From: Syncephalastrum monosporum B8922
Lineage: Eukaryota > Mucoromycota > Mucoromycetes > Mucorales > Syncephalastraceae
Assembly: GCA_000697355.1 (NCBI GenBank)
Contig: JNEN01000859.1
Coordinates: 1 to 64,000 of the forward strand
DNA length: 64,000 nucleotides
Direction of reading: 5' to 3'
Notes under the pieces: generated by a model
Databases searched by the model: none
What the model was told of the DNA's origin: nothing
What the model saw: the letters and a program-made list of their open reading frames with translations, nothing else
Position numbers and translations under genes: made by a program
Shown here: positions 22,837-33,189 of the stretch, in pieces
Numbering within the stretch: position 1 is the first letter of the stretch
Layout: each line of letters opens with the position of its first letter

Positions 22837-23762
22837 TTAGAATTTGCCCTTGAGTTCGGCAGGCGTCTCGTCCTGGTTGAGCGGGTGCGCCTTGATAAAC
22901 TCGGGTAGTTCATGCAGGTTCGCCATCACCTTTCGGATGGTGGGGTAAGGCTCGAGGTCGACGTTGAAGCGCTGCGCGTTGTAATACTGAGGGGCAAGAC
23001 ATACGTCGGCCACCGACACCTCGTCACCCACACTGTACTTGCCCGCGGTCGTTTTCATCTTCGCTTCCAGTCCTGAATATATTTGCGTGTGATGAAAGAG
23101 TTCTTGAAGGGCTCTTGTCTGCACATCATCCGTCTGCCTTACCTTGGAACCCTTTGGCGATGTACTTGACCATCCATGCTGTGCGCTTGTCCGCGTCACC
23201 TCCGGCCGCGTCATTTGCGACGGACGGGTTTTGTATCGGATGAATGTCCGCTGCAACCTCCATCATCAGCTCGCGTGCATGCGCCCGAGCGAGCGGCGTC
23301 GATGGCAACAGTCGGCGTGAATCTATCCCGGCAAAATTAGTGACAGCCGCTGCAAGGATAAGCAAGGACAAAGGTCTTACCAGGGTAAGCCTCTTCGAGG
23401 TACTCGAGAATGGCCACGCTTTGCGTGAGAGTCTGGCCTTCTTTGGTAATCAAGGTGGGGATCTTCTTGCTTGGGTTCACCTTGCCATAGTCATCGGAGA
23501 GCTACATAGAGCTGTGAGGTGAGTGGGCAGTACGCGGTCCGTTGCAGGATCAGTTACGTTCTGATGCGTGGCGAGATCGATGGGAATATGCTCATAGTCG
23601 ATGCCTTTCCAGATGAGCGCGATACGCAGGCGCGTCGCAGCCGACGAGCGGTAGTAACCGTACATCACAGGTTTCTGCGTGTAGCATTTTTTTTTAGTTG
23701 ATGTCGTTCATGATACTTCTGTTTCTTTTTTCTGCGGGAGCGTAGAAATTTACCTCGGTCAT
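22837..23762 (-). CDS. Maleylacetoacetate isomerase (zeta-class GST)
   Basis: Exons 23754-23762, 23558-23674, 23381-23501, 23143-23322 and 22837-23072 give 220 residues. The thioredoxin-like half reads [31 protein letters not shown] and [16 protein letters not shown], the last being the glutathione-binding QS motif. The helical half includes [20 protein letters not shown], typical of this enzyme. It isomerises maleylacetoacetate to fumarylacetoacetate in phenylalanine/tyrosine breakdown, in the cytosol. The usual zeta-class SSC(S) active-site motif is SSAA here, as in many bacterial enzymes: the Ser pair remains and the Cys is absent. No other tyrosine-catabolism gene is nearby. Exon 1 codes only for MTE. 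Length matches the family. Confidence 0.92.
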
Positions 23763-24072
23763 TGCGAAGTGAGAGGTCAAGGGGAAAAAGAAGTAACGAA
23801 TTGATGATCGCGATGGCGGGTGGAATTATGCTTTCCCACGCAGCGGAGAGGAGGGCGCACAAATAAAATCTGAGCCACCTGGTACGCGAGTAAGCGCATG
23901 AACGAGGTTGAGCAGCCATGCACGGGCAGTCAGACATTAAATGGAATCGACACAAAGATAATAGTTATTACGGGATAATAGGAAGACTATCAGTACTACG
24001 ACTACTACTTAAGAAGGAAGACAAGGAGGTTAGAAGGAGGAGGAGACAAACGGCGGTAAAAGAGAAAGAGAA

Positions 24073-24093
24073 CGAGAGAGAGAGAGAGAGAGA
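24073..24093 (+). repeat. GA microsatellite
   Basis: A GAGAGA run lies in the 384 bp gap between the isomerase gene and the 3' end of the double-START gene, in a purine-rich context. Confidence 0.8.
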
Positions 24094-24146
24094 TGTGGTA
24101 ACAAAAATAGGGGAGGTACAGAACGTTTGCCCATGTCAGTCAGGTC

Positions 24147-26212
24147 TTAACAGGCGCAGGCAAATTTGCCGGCATAATAGCAGAGCACCATGGCGAGAAA
24201 TACGACCGCAAGCTGTTGGCCATTGAATGTGAGCTCGTCGGATATGATGATGATGTTATTGTTTTGGTAGTTTTGCGGCACAAGCATATATCCTTTCGGG
24301 ACCTGCAGCGAACTCGTCGAGACGTGCGAGGCCGCCATGGGCGAAAATGGAGGCACTGCGTCCGTGAAGAGGTGTGACTGGCCGTGGAGCGGGTGAGGCG
24401 AGCTATGGCGTGGCTCAGCAAAGGCGTGGTTCGAGCCTGGCATGGCAAGCGGCGTGGGAGGAGGCGTCTTCTCCTTGGGGAAGGCGGTGGCGCTGTCTGA
24501 TCTGTCGGTCACCTTGTTGTCCGCTGGTGCCTCTGCAACGACGGACGGCGCGGCCAGCTTGGGTTCTGCTGGGGGATCTTTATGTGAGATGGTGCGGCTG
24601 GACGAGGGCACGGGCGTGGTCGGAGCCGCCGGCTCAGAGCGTATGGGATTAGTTGGTTTGATATCCTCCACCGCAGAGTCAGCTGTTGGCACTGTTGTGC
24701 TAGTCATCGATGCAGTCGAGGCAGGCTCTGCTGCCGACGTCGTAGCCGTCGATGTCGTCGCGGCGCTGGGCAAGATCGCCTTCTCGGTCTTCTTGGACTG
24801 TTTCTCCTTTTCTGGAGCGAGCAAGACAACGACCTTGCTACCTTCCATATCGGAACGCGTCGTGTAGATGCGCACGCTCCGGCGGTCGGGTGCCATCTCG
24901 ATGCGGGTGCCTTGAGTCGGCGACACCTTGACTTCCAGGCCGTGCGGGTACACTGCACGCGTGAAGCGAATGTCAGTGCACCACGACGCCGCCTTCTTGT
25001 TGCTTCGGTACGCGCTTGATGGTTCGTGTTTGGCAATGTAGGTGATACTGTACTTGCCCGGGATCACATCAAATTCCTCGGCGAGCACTTTACCTGCCAC
25101 GCGACGGATGTAAGGTGGGCAGCCGTACTGCTCCATGTAGTCGCGCACGTTCGCGACGCATGCGAGCAACTCGTCACCGAGCACCTTGGCCGCATTGACG
25201 GGAAGCTTGGTCTTGTAGTCCATATGGCAGACCAGCGTGACGCGCACTGACTGCGTACGACCTTGCTCGTCTTGCACAGGTCGGAATGCCCAACCGTACA
25301 GGGCCGTCTCAGCGCGTACAGTTTCGTCTGGGCTGGGCGGGAGCTGGCTGTCGACAACGCTCGTCGTGGCGGTGTACACCACACCCTGGCTGGGGTCAGT
25401 CTCGATGCTCGTGATCGCGGCAACATCGCACTCGCCGACGGGGAAAAGGCTTCGCAAGCGCCATTGGACCAGATAGTCTTTCTGGCTGAAGCGCTCAACC
25501 ACACGACCGTCATCAAATCGCTCGTCCCCTATGCTCAGAGTCAGTCTAAGGTTATACGTCTCTTATAATCGCTTACAGATCTTTCGTGCGCCAAAGCAGT
25601 GTACAACTGAGCACAGCTGTTCGGCCGTCCATCCACCTTCGACCACACCATCACCACGCAAAAACGTCGGCTCGCCTTCCTTCATGCGGACATATGTCTC
25701 GACACCGGCGCAAGTGCCCTTGCTGGTCCAGCCATCCAAGGAAGACGCGAGCTGCTTGAGCAACTTCAAGCTTTCGGCCTTTTCGGTCACATGACGGTGC
25801 GAAGGATATAGATGACGCGTAGGAATGACCGTAGGTGACTTGACAGGCGACCGTGGGCTGGTTGGCTTGGCATGAGTATTGTAAAGGTCGCTATGGCTGT
25901 CACTGACAGCGCTGATGGGTGATTCTGCAACCGACTCGGCCGAGTAGGTCGTATCATGGTCGGCAAATGTGATCCGGCGCTTGCCGTGTACGTCCGTGTT
26001 GACCGGAGCGGGCAGGAGGATGGAGCGCTGGGAGGACGTCGGCGACGGGTCAGGCGTCACTTGGGAGTCTAGGCTTTCTGCAGGAGACGCAGGGCGTACA
26101 CTGCTACTGTTATTTTATAACAAGCCGCAACGTTAATAAAATTTCGTATGATTTAGCTTGGACGACGTACTTTGTGCTTCGCATCGATCCGGACTGGTAA
26201 GGATTGAGATAT

Positions 26213-26244
<32 letters not shown>

Positions 26245-27475
26245 TTGTTGTTGTTGTTGTTGAAGCTGTTGATGTCGTCGATGCTGTGGCATCTGTTGAG
26301 GGAGAGCGTATCCGCTCAGGGAGGAACCGGTGCCGATGGAATTATGCTGCCGCGTATTGGCTGCAGACAGATGTGTGCCCTTTTTCTGAGATCGCATGCG
26401 CTCTGCTTTGCGCTGCAGATAATCGTTCACGAGTGCGATGACAAGCGGGCGACGAGCAAGCGACTTCTTCACAAAGCCGGACATCCAGCCCTTGGTGCTT
26501 TCTTGGACGACATATGTCACACGCGTGGCCGGGGATGGACCGCGGATGGGCTCAAGGATCCAGCCTTGCAGCTATCGTATGTTCATGATTAACATTCCTG
26601 AGGCACTTGAATGTCTCCTTACCTTCATGGTGGCACGCGTTCTGCCAGGCACGCGTGGTATGCGGGCTGATTCGACGCTGGTGCACGCAAAATAGATGCT
26701 GCCATCCTGAGAGCACTCAATCTTTTCGACTAGAGCCAAATCCCGGGGTCTGTCCAAAGGACCAGATCAGTAAACATATATCCTTCTCTCTCAAGCATAT
26801 TTCTTACTTGGACGTGGCGGTTGCCTTGCCAACCTCATAAGTCAACGAGGTCGTCTCGTTAAGGTTCTCCACCAGGTTGCCGTCCTCGTAGCTGGACAGC
26901 AGATTAGCACGAGTGAACACATAAAGGAGATAAGCTCACCTTTCATCCCATAGCTTGCGCATGCCGACGACGTAAAAGATGGACTGAGGCGAAAATCCAT
27001 GGATGACAGCTTGGCCTTTAAATATCGGTGTCTTGTCGTCCTTGGAGAGACCGCTTTTCATGTGAACCACGACACCGCTCTTGTGTTTCAGCGCTTTTTT
27101 CCAGCCGTCGTCTTTGACAATATGCTTGAGAGTGATAAGAGCGTTTTCGGCCAGGAAGACGTGATAAGAAGGCGACGAGATCATGGGGTCCATGTAACCG
27201 TTGGAGCGCATCGAGGGCGGGATCAAGGACGAGAACTTGGAAGTATAATTGGGCTGTCCTGCTGGGCTCAGGGCGGCCGGCGCGTCGTCTTCGTCTTCGC
27301 TGAATACAGTGTTGTACCTCCGCGAGGGTCTCGACAGTGTGCTCTCGTTCGAGATAGGTCGACTGCTGGGCGAACTGACAACAGTGTAGTCGTCCCAATC
27401 ACTCATGTCGTTAACCGATCCAAGCTCCAAGAAATCGGGAGGCGGCGGCACACGCGTCGCAATGGGTTGTCGCAT
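24147..27475 (-). CDS. Tail-anchored protein with two START-like domains
   Basis: Exons 26940-27475, 26808-26891, 26623-26749, 26171-26571, 25577-26100 and 24147-25528 give 1,017 residues. START-like domain 1 covers about residues 90-310: KHIVKDDGWKKALKHKSGVV, GQAVIHGFSPQSIFYVVGM, RKLWDES, then ILEPIRGPSPATRVTYVVQ. Domain 2 covers about 470-740 and repeats the pattern: LASSLDGWTSKGTCAGVETY, GWTAEQLCSVVHCFGARKIW, DERFDDGRVVERFS, VTLVCHMDYKTKLPVN. A poly-Gln linker separates them; a Ser/Pro/Thr linker leads to one C-terminal helix (LAVVFLAMVLCYYAG). START folds hold and move lipids; a tail anchor would put the protein on an organelle surface, perhaps at a contact site. The lipid and organelle are unknown. 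The acceptor of exon 5 is ambiguous by six bases (26100 or 26106). Confidence 0.85.
26213..26262 (+). repeat. CTG/TTG trinucleotide repeat coding for poly-Gln
   Basis: About 16 CTG or TTG units on the plus strand encode Gln on the minus strand within exon 4 of the double-START gene, in the linker between its two START-like domains. Such tracts vary in length between strains. Confidence 0.85.
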
Positions 27476-28688
27476 TGCAGTTGCAAGAAAGAGGTGAGTG
27501 TGAAAGGGAAAAGTAGGAGGTGAAGGGGCGCGGTATAATAATGATACTGCGATATGCTGCAGGTTATATTATACTTTATTACGGTCGCGTAGGTGTAGGC
27601 GTATGTGCGGGCTGAATGAGTGGGGTGAGTTAAAGGAGTGTAAGGAAGTGGAGCCTTCGCACTCGCCAAGCAAGGGCAGCACGAATAAGAAGATAAAAAA
27701 AAGCGGGTTGTTCCAATAAAAAAAAAAAGAGGCAAGGAAAAGAAGCAGTGGCCACCATCAAGGGGTCTCTCCCGTTTGGGCAATATGTCACGGTTTGTGT
27801 CACCATAGTGTGGATCATTCTCCTCGATAAAATATGTCTCTCGCAACGTGGCTGTGAAACGATATCTCTCCATCCATCCGCATTCTTCGTTCCCTGCGCT
27901 GAATAACGATCCTTATTGGTTCCTGACATTATTATCATCACATTCTGTTGTCGTGAAGTCGTGGAGATCTCTGGTTGTCATGACATCCTGTCCTGGACGA
28001 AAAAATCATATATATAGCATAACAAAGATACGACGCGCGCTCTCCTTCGCACACTCATCTGCAGACTGACAAGGAGTGTGCTGTCTTGTTAGGATTCTAC
28101 GCTTACTTATAAGTTATGTGATAAACAAATGTGCCTTATATCGCACAGCAGCACGATTTTTAGCACCATTGTTTCTATTACGCTGAAGATAACCGTCCTA
28201 TAATTGAACTGACTAGTAGCGTAATCTCAGCGCGGGTGTTACTTCGTGTGTAGCATCATTCGTGACAGGATGGTCTGTGCTCATGACCATCGTCGCTTCT
28301 CATGTCGAGCCGACCCTCCTATCATCGCCTATGCCCTGCATGCCCCTAGAAAAGTGGCACTCTCCGCTTCCTCATCCATACCGGTGACGTATAGCCGGTA
28401 AGGGGATGGGAGTCAGGCAGCAAACAACGTTCACTGACTGAATACCGGGATATATATACATAGTCACAATAGGGACCCCCTTCTGACACGATAGCCACTC
28501 AATGCACTATATGTATAAATTATACCTATATATCGAATAGGATCGATCCGATAGGAGTAAAGCTGATGATAAACTGTGCAGGAGATGCTATTCACAATAT
28601 TATAAAGGTAGGAAACAACGAGAGGAAACAAGCGGTGGTATGATGAGTGAGGAAGGAGGGGGGGTGTTCGGTAACAAGATGGAAAGAA
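27476..28688. other. Spacer with no gene seen
   Basis: It contains the upstream region of the double-START gene (an A-rich run at about 27719-27729 is T-rich on its coding strand) and the 3' flank of SPT3. Open frames are short, without splice partners. GCCGGTAAGGGG and GACGTATAGCCGG near 28380 form a weak local inverted repeat with no assigned role. Confidence 0.4.
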
Positions 28689-29741
28689 TCAAATGAGGGA
28701 GACCCGTGTACGTACGAGACCACCGCGGAAATTCTTTAGTGGCTGTGGGGTCTGCTGCAGTCTTCGAAATGCCTCGTAAATGTGCTCTGGTTCAAGGGGA
28801 GTTTCCTCCGTGCTCGGCAACGAGAACAAGCCTGTATCGTCATCTTTCTTTTTCTGTTTCTCCTCCTCCGTCTCGTCGTCCTCCAATTCGTCTCGCTTCC
28901 GCTTGGAGCCGGCTACCGTCTTTTGGTCACGCTTGATCTGGAGCGCAGTGCTAGTGAGCTTGGAGACCATCTCGTACGTCAAGAAACCGAGTGAATCCAC
29001 GATATCGTCGTTCGGTTTGACTTCGACAAAGGCGTTCATATTGGCCCACTCGCGGAAGCGCTTGCCCTTGCGATAAGTGAACGAGGCCTGGCGACATTCT
29101 GAGTAATGGACGTATTCCTCCCGCGTCATGGCGCGTGTCACTTGGTCCGCATCGCGTAACCGCTGGATTGAGTCATTGTAAGCTTCGAGTTCGTCGTCGT
29201 CGTCTTCTTCGTCGTCACGCACGATGGCGTCCTGGAACTGGTTGACAAGCTCCCAAGAAAGCTTGATAATGCTCCGGTGCAGTTTCCCTGTGTTCGTCTC
29301 TTCTACCACGTCGTCCACCTGCTCACCCGACGCGTCCTTGGCGTTCTTCCGCACGTCCTTCCAGCTCAAAAACGAACGCAGCCGATTCACCTTGGCACGG
29401 TCATGCCGCATTAAAAAGATGAGATCTTCTGCACTAAGGTACCGAGAATTGCGCCGTGCTGCTTGTGCTGAAGCTTGAATGACCTTCAGCAGGATTCTTA
29501 ATACTTATTGATCTACCAAATAGAAATCCAAGAGGGATAGCTTACGAGTTCAATGACTTGGGATCGCACAATGTCTTCGACGAGGAGCGTTGTTTCTTGT
29601 AGGGGATCCGCTATTTCGCCAAAGACAAACATCATTTGCTGGATCTCGCTCTGGAATCGGTACTTTGACTATCATTAGACTTAGTGTGAGTATCTTGGGT
29701 ACGAGTATAAGTAGAGCGGAACTCACTCGCTTGGCATCCAT
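28689..29741 (-). CDS. SPT3: SAGA subunit Spt3
   Basis: Exons 29727-29741, 29546-29662 and 28689-29483 give 308 residues starting MDAKR. The first histone fold is plain: YRFQSEIQQMMFVFGEIADP, TTLLVEDIVRSQVIELVIQA, RNSRYLSAEDLIFLMRHD, KVNRLRSFLSWKDVRKNAKD. The centre is acidic (DDEEDDDDELEA); the second histone-fold half follows with MTREEYVHYSECRQASFTYR, FREWANMNAFVEVKPNDDIV and LGFLTYEMVSKLTSTALQIK, and the C-terminus has a basic/acidic tail. Spt3 joins two TAF13/TAF11-like histone folds in one chain and contacts TBP within the SAGA coactivator to set TBP delivery at promoters. Length (yeast 337) and order agree with the family. Confidence 0.95.
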
Positions 29742-29956
29742 GGCAGTGTGTAGTCTTTGTAAATTAAGGTGTGTTCTCGAAGAAAAATCAATTTTGGCTG
29801 GGTGGTTTACGTATCCACCCAAAAATCCTATCATCATTTCGTTAAGTACCTGCATGGTTCTACAAAACGCCATCAAAAATAGGCAGATACATATCCATAC
29901 ATTTCATATAGCAGCCGATGCCCTATTATTATTGAAGCAGGCCAGCAATACAAAGA

Positions 29957-30929
29957 TCAAACGCATATTGTTATGTGTATGATAGGTTTCTCCTTTTCTT
30001 TTTTTCTTTCGTAGTAGAAGCGCCTCATGCTCTTTTCAAGAACTGCCTTACTTTCTGTCGCTCGAAGGAGTCGGATAATCCTCATGTAGAACTTAGTAGA
30101 TATTGGAATATCTGCAGAAGATCTGCTGTAAAAATGCAAGATTGGGCGCTACAAGATGATACTTGAATGTATACTTACGCCACCATAAGGCCCATATTGG
30201 ATGTATTCGTAGCTATCTCTGCCGATCTACAGTACAAGGCCAACATTATTATTTTAGTGATTGCATGACCCATGCACTACTGTATTTGTAAGGAGCGAGG
30301 CTTTAGGATTTTCTCAGCTACACTATATGGGTCAGCATGGCGTCCGAGTACACACAAAGATGGATAGTTTTAAAAACCAAAGCAGATGATGCATATTATG
30401 ATTACTGAACAGCAATTAGTTCTGAAACTGGAGAAGTACCATCCTAAAAACGAGGGATGGGAATGAAGGAAAAGGGTAGGGAAGATGAGCCGAGAAAAAA
30501 GAAGACAATGACTTAGCACCACCACAACGCTGCGCTGTCAACGACCTTCGTCGTTCACCATCTATGATAGAAAATAAGGTTTAGAGTACGGGAGTGTTGT
30601 ACTCAACCTGCCTCTACATATACGCCCTTCTGTCAGTCGGCCGGCATATACAGTACCTCACATCTACGATATCATCTCGGTAAGCATTCATCAAACATAG
30701 GTCTCCTACTTACCACCTCTAACTGATTCTTCTCTCGTTATCCTGAAAAACGAGAATACGGGAGCAGTATAACTAGCTCTATTCTCTATTACTTTACATA
30801 CAGGGATGTAGGTTTATCTCTTGTAAGATGACTGCCACATAGCTACGAAAAGGCATGGAAGAATACGGCTGATCACGGCAATACAGCTGAGAAATATGAT
30901 CTGGATGAGGATAAATAACGCTAGCAGCA
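29957..30929 (-). other. Unresolved 3' exons of a membrane protein gene
   Basis: Downstream of the exons at 30930-31354 several minus-strand pieces have good borders: 30840-30760 (acceptor CCTTTTCGTAG, LCGSHLTRDKPTS), a hydrophobic frame near 30400 (SVIIICIICFGF), about 30180-30231 (acceptor TACTGTAG, AEIATNTSNMGLMV, donor GTAAGT) and a final basic exon below 30131 (IPISTKFYMRIIRLLRATES, ending IIHITICV at 29957). They could form the rest of one polytopic protein, but no chain of exons kept frame throughout. Confidence 0.35.
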
Positions 30930-31354
30930 AACAGTATATGGGTCAACAAATTCAGAGTCATTGCGGAAGCTAGAACCTGGATTATTGTTTGCACTACCTA
31001 AAATCTCGTTTTGTTGCTGCCTAACCGCGTCATCAGTATCTCTCTTGTTCAGAGTACGTTTACTCCGATTTGGCTCATTTGATGATAACTTGTAAATTGC
31101 ACAATGAATGGTATTCCTCCATGCCCGTATGGTTGATATGGTTCGAGTCTAGGTAAGATGCGGAAAGGCTAAAGGGAGGTTGCCGCAGACAGAAAAGAAG
31201 ACAGGATAAAAGAGAGACGCAAAAATACGCTTCTGATGCGACGACTTACTATCCGACACACTGGTACTAGCACTGCGCAAAAAGCTATCTCCAACTGAAG
31301 GGCGAATATCATAGCTATCCCGGAAAATAATCCTTCAAAAGCACTATAATTCAT
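30930..31354 (-). CDS. N-terminal exons of a polytopic membrane protein
   Basis: Three exons join in phase 0: 31250-31354, 31064-31168 and one ending at 30997 and running to about 30930. Introns start GTAAGT and GTAAAC and end CCTTTAG and ATTTTAG. The product begins MNYSAFEGLFSGIAMIFALQ, continues with a helix LEIAFCAVLVPVCRI, a Pro/Tyr loop (LPRLEPYQPYGHGG) and a second helix VVQTIIQVLASAMTLNLLTH. It resembles the start of a multi-pass protein such as a receptor or a tetraspan protein, but no family signature was seen. The 3' half is not resolved. Confidence 0.5.
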
Positions 31355-31777
31355 TTTGTAGGTATTAGTCCGGGATGGAATAAACTCTTGATTCCGTGCT
31401 TACTCGCCCCCCATCCTTCAGTTCCGTCTTTATCAACACTCACGATTATCAAGAAACGACATTTGAGCCAATCATCCATCACGTAATGAACGCTATCAAC
31501 ATGTTTCAGGCCATATCTGAAAGAAATATGCAAGAGTGTACATGATCACTATGCCTCTTCTATCATGTCATTGACTGGTAATGCATTCACTCTTATTTTT
31601 TGAAAAAAGAAACGCGATTTCATACGTCCAAGATCGTATACATGATATATGAATCTATTGATAGCTAAGGTTAGTCAATTAATATATACTTGCTTGTATT
31701 GAATAGGTGCTTTGCAAGCACATTTTATTATTTCAACACGTAGCCTTGTATATTTAAATCGTGCTCTATGGACCGGT

Positions 31778-32014
31778 CTAAGGATTTATACAGTTTGTTG
31801 CGATACACAAAGCAGGGTCTGTAGATTGTTCACACCTATCCAGGCAGCTTTGTATTGCAGTGGTATCTAATGTTGGATTTATGCAATTTAAATAGTTAAT
31901 GAAAAGCTCTACAAAAAAAAATTAGCACATACCTGGTTGAGCGGAGACTTCCAATACAATGGCAGTTAGTACCAAAAGCAACGTGGTAAAAGCAAAGATG
32001 ATCGAGAGGTGCAT
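31778..32014 (-). CDS. Small secreted Cys-rich protein (56 residues)
   Basis: Exons 31933-32014 and 31778-31866 join across a 66 bp intron (donor GTATGT, branch ATTAACT, acceptor AACATTAG). Residues 1-25 (MHLSIIFAFTTLLLVLTAIV then LEVSA) form a textbook signal peptide. The mature part of about 31 residues starts QPDTTAIQ and has four Cys in the pattern CX3CX8CX4C, ending NCINP; two disulfides are likely. TATATAAT stands at 32082-32089, about 70 bp upstream. Small size, secretion and spaced Cys are features of fungal effector-like, antimicrobial or signalling peptides, but none of these roles is shown. An alternative acceptor (TTTTGTAG) would leave a 24 bp intron, too short for this genome, though it keeps the same frame and the four Cys and adds a fifth. 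Confidence 0.55.
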
Positions 32015-32081
32015 TTTTCGTATGTAGCAATGGCAGATTCGTAAAAGTATTGGGCGAGACTAGCTGCTTGTTAAATAGCTG

Positions 32082-32089
32082 ATTATATA
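32082..32089 (-). promoter_or_regulatory. TATA-like box of the small secreted protein gene
   Basis: The minus strand reads CTATATAATC about 70 bp before the ATG at 32014, at a plausible distance for a TATA element in a filamentous fungus. Confidence 0.4.
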
Positions 32090-32358
32090 GAGAAATCATC
32101 ATACCATTTTATGCGCTTCTACTGCAATGAACATAAGGCAACCGCCTACATGCATTGAGTAAGTTCCCCTAATTTTTTTTTTTTTTGTTACGGGATCATG
32201 TGTGCTCTTTCTGTTGCACTGATAAGTCCCTTTTTTCTTTCGTTGGTGATTGGTACGCTCCTCCCCCCCTCCACTAACCGGTGGTTACTGTGCTCACCTA
32301 CCGCGCGCGCGTCTTTTCTTATTGAAAATCAATTTGAGCAGCAGCTTCTGGAGTCACT

Positions 32359-32960
32359 GTGTATTTCCCTTTCTATACTGAATCTGAACTTACGAATTGT
32401 GTGTTTCTTGACGAGTCAGCCTTCGATATCAATATGAAACGGTCAAGAGCTTGGTCTAGAAAAGGTACGCGTGCTATTGTTACCCGATCAGCAACGAGAG
32501 CAAACACGACGTCTATATTAGGTGCTGTCTCTGCTGCAGGTCTGATCGATGTTGGTGTACAAAAACCGAGACCTGCCAAGAAGAGAAAGACTGAAGGGTA
32601 CGTAAGCTAAGGAACGGTAACAGGCCACTACATTAGCTTTTTAGAAAACAACACTTGATGAAATGGACAAACATCCACATATGAAAGGTCATTACATAGT
32701 TATGGATAATGCACCTATTCACACACCTGAAAATATAAAGAAATATACTCTCCTGAGCTCAACCCGATAGAGCAGTTCTGGGAGGTGGCAAAGAGCAAAG
32801 TAAAACGTCATATATTTTTGCAGGGAGATACTTTATCAAACCGAGTTAAGGAAGCCTGCAAGAGTGTAGAGAAAAGTCACCTCAACGGCTTTGTTTCGCA
32901 TTCTTACAAATGTTGGGATAAATGTCGAGGCAAGCAACCCATATAATGACCGCCAACGAC
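32359..32960 (+). mobile_element. Relic of an IS630/Tc1-like transposase with all three catalytic blocks
   Basis: Block 1 (32386-32610) reads TNCVFLDESAFDINMKRSRA then WSRKGTRAIV and ANTTSILGAVSAAGL, ending in a basic AKKRKTEG. After a stop and frame change, block 2 (about 32655-32740) reads MKGHYIVMDNAPIHTPENIK. After a further shift and apparent deletion, block 3 (from about 32745) reads YSPELNPIEQFWEVAKSKVK and NRVKEACKSV. This is a D..D..E catalytic core of the DDE_3 type, missing the DNA-binding N-terminus and broken by stops, so it is inactive. It is the most complete of the four relics here and the best query for intact copies elsewhere. Confidence 0.85.
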
Positions 32961-33136
32961 TTCGTAAGATGTTAAAATGCTCTGATAAGAGTCAGATAAG
33001 GTAAGTTATTTTTTTAAGAGATTTAAAACAAGATATCCATGTTTCCAAAAAAAAAAAAAAAGATTAAAGTATGTATCTATATATAATAATCTTGATATTC
33101 CGTACATCCATAATTACATAAGCAAGACACAAAAGA

Positions 33137-33162
33137 CCCCGGTTCAATTCCCGGGCAGGGCG
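33137..33162 (+). other. B-box-like tRNA T-arm scrap
   Basis: GGTTCAATTCC at 33141-33151 fits the RNA polymerase III B box (tRNA T-loop) with CCC and GGG flanks that nearly form the T stem, followed by a possible acceptor strand CAGGGCG. No matching 5' acceptor strand, A box or anticodon arm is present in the preceding 80 bp, so it is not a complete tRNA gene. It may be a tRNA-derived remnant. Confidence 0.4.
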
Positions 33163-33189
33163 TCTGCCAAAGTAGACAACTTTGAGACG

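Noticed and set aside
24147..29741. A functional gene cluster of the four minus-strand genes
   Set aside because: The products (lipid binding, tyrosine breakdown, GRAM adaptor, SAGA) have no common pathway; same-strand order looks like chance.
31909..31932. A 24 bp intron in the small secreted protein gene
   Set aside because: The acceptor would be in frame but all secure introns in this window are about 40 bp or longer; the 66 bp alternative has a branch site and is preferred.
33137..33162. A complete tRNA gene
   Set aside because: Only the T-arm and a possible acceptor strand are present; D arm, anticodon arm and matching 5' acceptor strand are missing.
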